A stretch of DNA of 10,950 nucleotides. Source: Beroe ovata. Lineage: Eukaryota > Ctenophora > Nuda > Beroida > Beroidae. The position numbers were made by a program, and so were the translations under genes. The stretch covers positions 46,940 to 57,889 of the forward strand of contig CAMPET010000358.1 in NCBI GenBank assembly GCA_946803715.1, written 5' to 3'. Positions 6,907 to 10,950 of this stretch are shown here, in pieces; the first letter of the stretch is position 1; each line of letters starts with the position of its first letter. The notes under the pieces are model-generated. The model saw nothing but the letters and a program-made list of their open reading frames with translations. It had not been told where the DNA came from and did no database searches.

Positions 6907-9900
6907 CTGAAAATAGATAGAAATTTATCGGTCGGTTGATACCACCGGTAGGAATACAAGAGGAAAACAAAAGGAAAAGGACGCGATAACCAAAGGACGA
7001 AGTAGTTGATACTAACCGGAGCTGTGTAAGCCATGAGCACAACGAAAATGATGATTAGGATAATTATCAGACCGATAATGATGTGCCACTTGTATCTGCC
7101 CCAGATCAGGATTGTAAACACTTTCCACGGGTTTGTGAACCAGTTGAACGAAGTCTCGGGGCGGCTAGGAGGGCAAAGAATTGTTGGAATAAAATTAAAT
7201 GGGGCTCATTGAATCGAAATCCAAATCAATGGATGTGACCCATAGTGGGTCTCGGATACTCACTTTGGTGGCTCAAGAGGCGGATTAGCGTTTGGTTCGT
7301 CCCTTGCCTTTCCGGCAGGCTTCTCTATGGCTTCCTGTTCAGTCAGTATCTCCAGGTCCATCTCAACCTTGCCCTGAAAATAATTTGTTTTCCAGTTACA
7401 TTCGCTCTTGTCAGCAGAATAATCATACTCATCTGCATCCGTCACCATCAGTATGAGCAATAGACATTGGCAATAGCTCGAGGAAGATGATGATATAGCG
7501 ACAAACATGATAGTACAAACCGTGAGTTCCGGAGTTCCAAGCGAGTCATCGAACACCGGCCAAAAACCCGCAATCTTCTTCTTCTGGAAGAGTGACATCT
7601 TGGGATATTTCTTTTCATCGGTGAACTGTTCGAGAGAGCACTCTTTGGCAGTTTTAGTGGGAGCAGGAATGCGGGTCAAGTCCAGGAATGCCCATCCTGT
7701 GGATGTGGTAAGAGAGTCGTGTAAACTTCAGTTTATTCTGGTATCGCATAATCTACCATTATTTTCAGTTTTCACACTAATCGTGTCATATCATTCTGAT
7801 CATTGTGATGAGGCTGACCTAGCTTATCATCTCTGCTCAGGACATCCTTGTCAAACACCTCGATGTTGAGGATTGGATCGACCTTCATCACCGTCTTCTC
7901 GATATGCCAGAATTTGCCCTGCAGCGATAATGCGATAGTGGGTGAGTAAATGAGGGAACAGGAAGTCTCAATGAACTTTAGCCGACTGTTCTATTTCAAA
8001 ATCATGAGAGTGAACACTCATAGTGCAGCACTCCGATATACTGCTCCAAAACATAGAACTCAGTGTGATTAGGCTATCAACTTCTGTGACAGAGTGGTCG
8101 GTACGGAACCCCACGGTTTCGATTCCTTGTTTAACATGCCGTACAGCAAGGATCTCCACCGTGTTCGCCAGGCTAGGCACAGAACATACGAGAATACATG
8201 GCCCATCATGAAACCAATAATCTCTCTACCAGCAGCTACCTACCCGCTTCTTCTGAACCATCTTATTCTCCTGGAGGATAAAGTCCAGGGGGTAAGTCAT
8301 CCTCCAGTTAAAGTTCCCTTCCCCGGTGAGTGACCGGTAGTGTACGTCAGTTTCTTGTGCTTCCTTCTTCCGTCCTTCCAGGAAACTGAAACATGGTGGT
8401 AGCGGGTTGTCGTGTTGCTATAGCAACACTCATACCACTTCATGTGCAGTGTACGTGTCTTAGCAATACTAAAGCTACCAGCTACTCACTTAATGACTTG
8501 GTGTGAGTTGTTGTTAGCTTGAGTCTAAATCCACCTACCAACTCTTTTGTACTCACTCTCTTTATAACTCGTTACAAGTGTTACTTGTCAGTAACCAACT
8601 TATTCCCGTATAGCTAGTGAATGGCTCCTGCTGTACCAGAACATCGGGTAATGGAGCAGATGTGCTGATCGGTTGTGAAGGACNTGCGACTCTTGAATAT
8701 AACCCCACTCACACAACAAAAGCAGACATCGATCAAAAAAGCGGGCATCCGATTTTTAAGGTCGAACTTCCTGCAGACTGCCGAATTATTGACGCTTTGA
8801 TAGCTGAATGATCCATCTCAAGCCAGATAAAGTTCATATTATCTATCCACTTACTTCTGAGGCTGGCGAGGAGCGATGGATATTGGGGGAGGAACCTTGT
8901 CATTGTACGGGAATATGTCCACCCACAGGTGTATCTTGCCCTGGAGAGGGAGAGTGGTGGTGTCATGAATATGATGTTATTTAAAATGGCGGTGTCAAGA
9001 AAACAATGTGTATTACAGTGCAGTCTCAACTCATTGTGGCTACCTGAGGTATGCCAGGGCAGTCGTCATTGTAGAGAGTTCTGCTCTCGATGTGTTCTGG
9101 CACAACGCCAAACTTGTGGAGAACTTGGAGCGCCAGCTGATGCTTCTCAAAGGTGGAACTGGACGAAGCAGACTGTCCGGTTTTGGTGAGACTATTTGTT
9201 GAACCTAACAGCATTGGCCCTTTCGTTTTATCTGCAATAGTTGTTATATACTTTCCACAATTCTGTCAGCCAGTTGACAGATGACTCAAAATTATTGTAA
9301 CATTATGGAAATATTACAGCAACATTTTAGTGCCATCATCAGAATTCAGAACAGAAACCAATGTCCAATATGAGGACCATATAACAAATAGAATGTCATG
9401 AAAAATGAGGATGTCACGGACTCAATCAGAATGTGACAGTGATTATTCCTACCCAAGGAGAAGGGACTTCCATCCACAATGACTTTCAGTCCGTCTACAT
9501 CTCTGTGATAAATGGGCTGAACCCAACCCTTGAGCAGACACATCCTCTTCAGGATATCAGTGGGTTTCAGGCTGTCTCTCCATTTATCCTTGCTCGTTCT
9601 TGCTCTGTAATTATTCGTTGCTCATAGAGTAGGTTTGAGACAGTAAGTAATAAGCTAGTCTGACATTGAGTACAAGACCTACAGGTTGATCTGAGAGTCA
9701 ATGAATCATGATTGTGACACAATGAGCATATGCATATGATTCGTCAAGTTGGTCTCATGAGACCTACTTATCGTATGACTATGGATCTTGACATGATTGG
9801 AGAGTGAAACAGTGAGAAAATGAGACCTACTTGATGTACTGCTGTGACAGACCACAGGACGCCCTCCTCCACGACAAGAATCTATCCTCAATGTCAATGT

Positions 9901-10758
9901 CCGTGGAACCGATTAGGTCATTAGCACCGATCAGATCATGGTCATATACCTTGACTGTCAGCTTGCTGTCCCTCGGTAACTTTGCCTTTATCTGGAACAT
10001 CCTAGGAAGAAACACGGTTATCTCGGCTGGTGATATATTCACGATCTCTTAACCTTGCTCCTGTGTACGTTTTCAGATAAGGTGACGCTTAGTGACCCGC
10101 GATTAGATATGCTTCTGAAGCTAAACATTTCTCATTTTCGAATCAGATGATCACTTACTTGCCAAAGACAGGGTTGAGATCTTTGGCGATGTAATCGGAC
10201 TTATTGTCGACCGATGTTTTCCCACACTTGACCACGACATACGGGTCACAACTGCCCCCAAAATCGAGGGGTGCTAACCCCACCGCAGCAACACAGTACA
10301 CCCTGACCAGCACATCTGTGGATTCGTTCGTGGGAAGGTTAGAGAAGAGGAGTTGAGGTTGCTTTGCCTGTCCCTCCAGATACATGTCTTCCGTGATGTT
10401 GTATATCTTCAGTGAGCCCTGCGCAGAGAGAGAAGTGATGCTGTTATTGAGTGTTATTCGGGAAATTACGAATAGAACTGAGATCATACTACAGTGGACG
10501 TGATTTAGAGCCATGGCAATGCACGTTGAATTTCACAATTTGTGGTTGACACAGTGGTTGTCATGGAAACAGCTCTATAGTGATCATGACAACAACCTTG
10601 AAAACGCCGACTTTGTTCCGGGTCACAAAGTCCTCCTCATCCTCAACGTCACTGTCACTGTCCTCGTCAGAGCTTATCTCGTTGTCGGGTTTCACAATGG
10701 CGATGTTCTCCATGACGTCACTGAAGTTGTACTCCGACTCCAACTCCTTCTGATAGAA
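6877..10758 (-). CDS. OTOF: Type II (otoferlin-like) ferlin, C-terminal 565 residues, 12 exons, 5' end outside window
   Basis: Ferlins are large tail-anchored proteins with several C2 domains that act in calcium-dependent vesicle and membrane fusion. Exons, 5' to 3': 10758-10597, 10418-10159, 10001-9831, 9604-9453, 9204-9044, 8940-8855, 8385-8244, 7918-7819, 7696-7521, 7373-7264, 7164-7017 and 6906-6877. All junctions agree in phase (1698 nt with stop). Order: acidic linker (1-54), penultimate C2 (about 55-200), connecting region to about 300, last C2 (about 303-500), membrane anchor (about 520-552), 9-residue tail. The motifs DLIGANDLIG and SCGLSQQY, TDVHYRSLTGEGNFNWR, LEPPNRPETSFNWF and GRYKWHIII match otoferlin-type ferlins better than the dysferlin type. 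About 35 residues at the start of the last C2 are missing between 8940-8855 and 8385-8244. Confidence 0.9.
7017..7164 (-). CDS. OTOF: Ferlin exon k: membrane anchor
   Basis: Encodes RPETSFNWFTNPWKVFTILI, then WGRYKWHIIIG and a long hydrophobic run (LIIILIIIFVVLMAYTAP). This is the ferlin RP-T-x-x-WF-x-NP block, the RYKW motif and the single C-terminal transmembrane helix. Donor gttagt at 7016. Confidence 0.95.
7264..7373 (-). CDS. OTOF: Ferlin exon j: pre-anchor segment
   Basis: Encodes GKVEMDLEILTEQEAIEKPA, then GKARDEPNANPPLEPP, matching GKVE-x-x-LHLLT-x-EEAEKNPVG-x-AR-EP...LE-x-P. Acceptor attttcag, donor gtgagt; the split codon gives Asn of the PNRP motif. Confidence 0.95.
7521..7696 (-). 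CDS. OTOF: Ferlin exon i: last C2, end
   Basis: Encodes WAFLDLTRIPAPTKTAKEC, then SLFQKKKIAGFWPVFDD and PELT. It matches the family's ELDL-x-R-x-P...KTAKQC...SLFKQKRVKGWWP...ELTG segment. Donor gtttgt. Confidence 0.94.
7819..7918 (-). CDS. OTOF: Ferlin exon h: last C2, calcium loop 3
   Basis: Encodes GKFWHIEKTVMKVDPIL then NIEVFDKDVLSRDDKL. The Asp pattern FDKD...RDD is that of C2 loop 3. It aligns without gaps to otoferlin after exon g. Acceptor gctgcag, donor gtcagc (weak), ends with one base of Gly. Confidence 0.93.
8244..8385 (-). CDS. OTOF: Ferlin exon g: last C2, middle
   Basis: Encodes FLEGRKKEAQETDVHYRSL, then TGEGNFNWRMTYPLDFILQ and NKMVQKKR. The TDVHY-x-SLTGEGNFNWR block is a ferlin hallmark. 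One leading base completes a split codon; after exon f this would give Asn. Donor gtaggt. Confidence 0.95.
8386..8854. other. 469-bp interval where a conserved ferlin exon should lie
   Basis: Ferlins have about 35 residues here: the first strands and calcium loop 1 of the last C2, with a near-invariant (I/V)WN motif. I searched the three reverse frames and found no WN motif and no sequence of the D-I-(Y/F)-V type. A possible exon start exists: acceptor gtctgcag, exon from 8770, reading K-KFDLK, which fits the family's KKYELR in phase, but similarity stops after about 8755. The interval also holds an undetermined base at 8684 and the X-box-like palindrome at 8414. Confidence 0.65.
8414..8427. 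promoter_or_regulatory. X-box-like perfect palindrome (RFX site candidate)
   Basis: GTTGCTATAGCAAC is a perfect 14-bp palindrome and matches the RFX X-box pattern RYYNYY-AT-RRNRAC at every position. It lies in a ferlin intron. RFX factors commonly control ciliary genes and sensory-cell genes. A match this degenerate has an expected count of roughly 0.3 in a window this size, so chance is possible. Confidence 0.35.
8855..8940 (-). CDS. OTOF: Ferlin exon f: lead-in to last C2
   Basis: Encodes GKIHLWVDIFPYNDKVPPP and ISIAPRQPQ, matching the conserved G-x-LELWVDMFP block and DISPRKP of ferlins. Acceptor ctctccag, strong donor gtaagt, ends with AA of a split codon. Confidence 0.93.
9044..9204 (-). 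CDS. OTOF: Ferlin exon e: VPEH region
   Basis: Encodes a Ser/Thr-rich linker, then EKHQLALQVLHKFGVVPEHI and ESRTLYNDDCPGIPQ, matching the family's ALLALRHW...LVPEHVETR...PGIEQ block. The acceptor at 9205 (tgctgttag) was chosen because it alone keeps phase with exon d; other AGs nearby break the frame. Donor gtagcc. Confidence 0.88.
9453..9604 (-). CDS. OTOF: Ferlin exon d: WRD/KP region
   Basis: Encodes KDKWRDSLKPTDILKRMC, matching the family's N-x-WRD-x-x-KPSQIL block after the C2 domain, then a divergent linker ending VDGSPFSL. Acceptor attacag at 9605; donor gtagga with one base of Gly carried over. Confidence 0.88.
9751..9832. repeat. Duplicated splice-donor flank and palindrome in ferlin intron
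   Basis: The 13-mer atgagacctactt, which spans the donor of exon c (9820-9832), occurs again at 9757-9769 inside the same intron. The second copy is part of a perfect palindrome, ggtctcatgagacc at 9751-9764. Confidence 0.7.
9831..10001 (-). CDS. OTOF: Ferlin exon c: penultimate C2, second half
   Basis: Encodes MFQIKAKLPRDSKLTVKVYD, HDLIGANDLIGSTDIDIE and DRFLSWRRASCGLSQQYI. Loop 3 Asp residues (VYDHD and the ND of ANDLIG) are present, so calcium binding is plausible. Acceptor tttcttcctag, donor gtaggt, ends in phase 2 with the codon completed in exon d. Confidence 0.95.
10159..10418 (-). CDS. OTOF: Ferlin exon b: penultimate C2, first half
   Basis: Encodes GSLKIYNITED, then LVRVYCVAAVGLAPLDFGGS, CDPYVVVKCGKT and DLNPVFG. 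The Asp residues of DFGGSCDPY are the calcium loop 1 positions of the C2 fold. Acceptor ctctctctgcgcag, donor gtaagt, ends in phase 2. Confidence 0.95.
10597..10758 (-). CDS. OTOF: Ferlin exon a: acidic linker
   Basis: 54 codons, phase 0 at both ends. Encodes FYQKELESEYNFSD, a highly acidic stretch (SSDEDSDSDVEDEED), and NKVGVFK leading to Gly-Ser of the next exon. KELESEF and VGRFKG are found at this place in otoferlin. The donor is gttgtt, an unusual but acceptable GT site; the next exon continues the family alignment exactly. Confidence 0.85.
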
Positions 10759-10950
10759 CTGAGGGAGAGAGTAAGTTTGAGGAGAGTGAGTGTGTGAGTG
10801 TGCCATAGATTGTCATAGAGGATTAGCAGCTCCAGAGAGAACTCCATTTGCATACATAGAGGAATGGCGTGGATCAATCGAAAATACAATCAATTGAAAA
10901 AGTCGAGTGGATTGAGGTATTTGGCAACAACTCTCAGCAATGTTTCCCGC
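10759..10950. other. Ferlin intron, window edge
   Basis: A strong acceptor (cttactctctccctcag on the reverse strand) precedes the 10758 exon. No further exon could be recognised up to the window end; a short reverse-strand open stretch near 10893-10949 has no clear ferlin match. Confidence 0.6.

Noticed and set aside
7968-8211. Open frames on both strands in the 7919-8243 ferlin intron
   Set aside because: Exons g and h align to the family without a gap across this intron, so no extra exon is needed, and neither frame has recognisable motifs.
10513-10797. 94-codon + strand open frame
   Set aside because: Antisense of the acidic ferlin exon; low-complexity acidic codons leave the other strand open.

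Overview
The window is animal (metazoan) nuclear DNA. It holds two spliced protein genes in convergent orientation, with canonical GT-AG introns mostly 100-300 bp long. Product families were recognised from remembered protein motifs, and exon borders were set by hand from splice sites, codon phase and family alignment. No search was run. Short introns and a tight 3'-to-3' layout suggest an invertebrate, perhaps an early-branching one, but the species cannot be fixed from this sequence.

Positions 1-625 hold a CA-rich minisatellite, a small 42-bp-period repeat and the uncertain 5' end of the first gene. Positions 626-5007 on the + strand encode a polypeptide N-acetylgalactosaminyltransferase (GALNT family; Golgi enzyme that starts mucin-type O-glycosylation). 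Twelve exons join in phase to 1707 nt (568 aa plus stop when counted from ATG 626), with an N-terminal membrane anchor, a GT-A catalytic domain with all key motifs, and a C-terminal ricin-type lectin domain. Several introns carry tandem arrays that run up to, or include, the splice sites.

Positions 5008-6876 are the gap between the two 3' ends. I see no convincing gene there. It contains two copies of a small inverted-repeat (MITE-like) element and a block very rich in CpG.

Positions 6877-10758 on the - strand encode the C-terminal 565 residues of a type II (otoferlin-like) ferlin, a large tail-anchored C2-domain protein of calcium-dependent membrane fusion. Twelve exons were found: an acidic linker, the penultimate C2 domain, the FerA-to-C2 connecting region, the last C2 domain and the tail anchor. 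The 5' part lies beyond the window. About 35 conserved residues at the start of the last C2 domain are missing from the interval 8386-8854, although the flanking exons still join in frame.

The two genes share no obvious pathway; they are simply neighbours. The points most worth a second look are the tandem repeats built on splice sites in the GALNT gene, the missing C2 segment and odd interval in the ferlin gene, and a perfect RFX-type X-box palindrome inside that interval. I found no clear evidence of an unknown multi-gene system.
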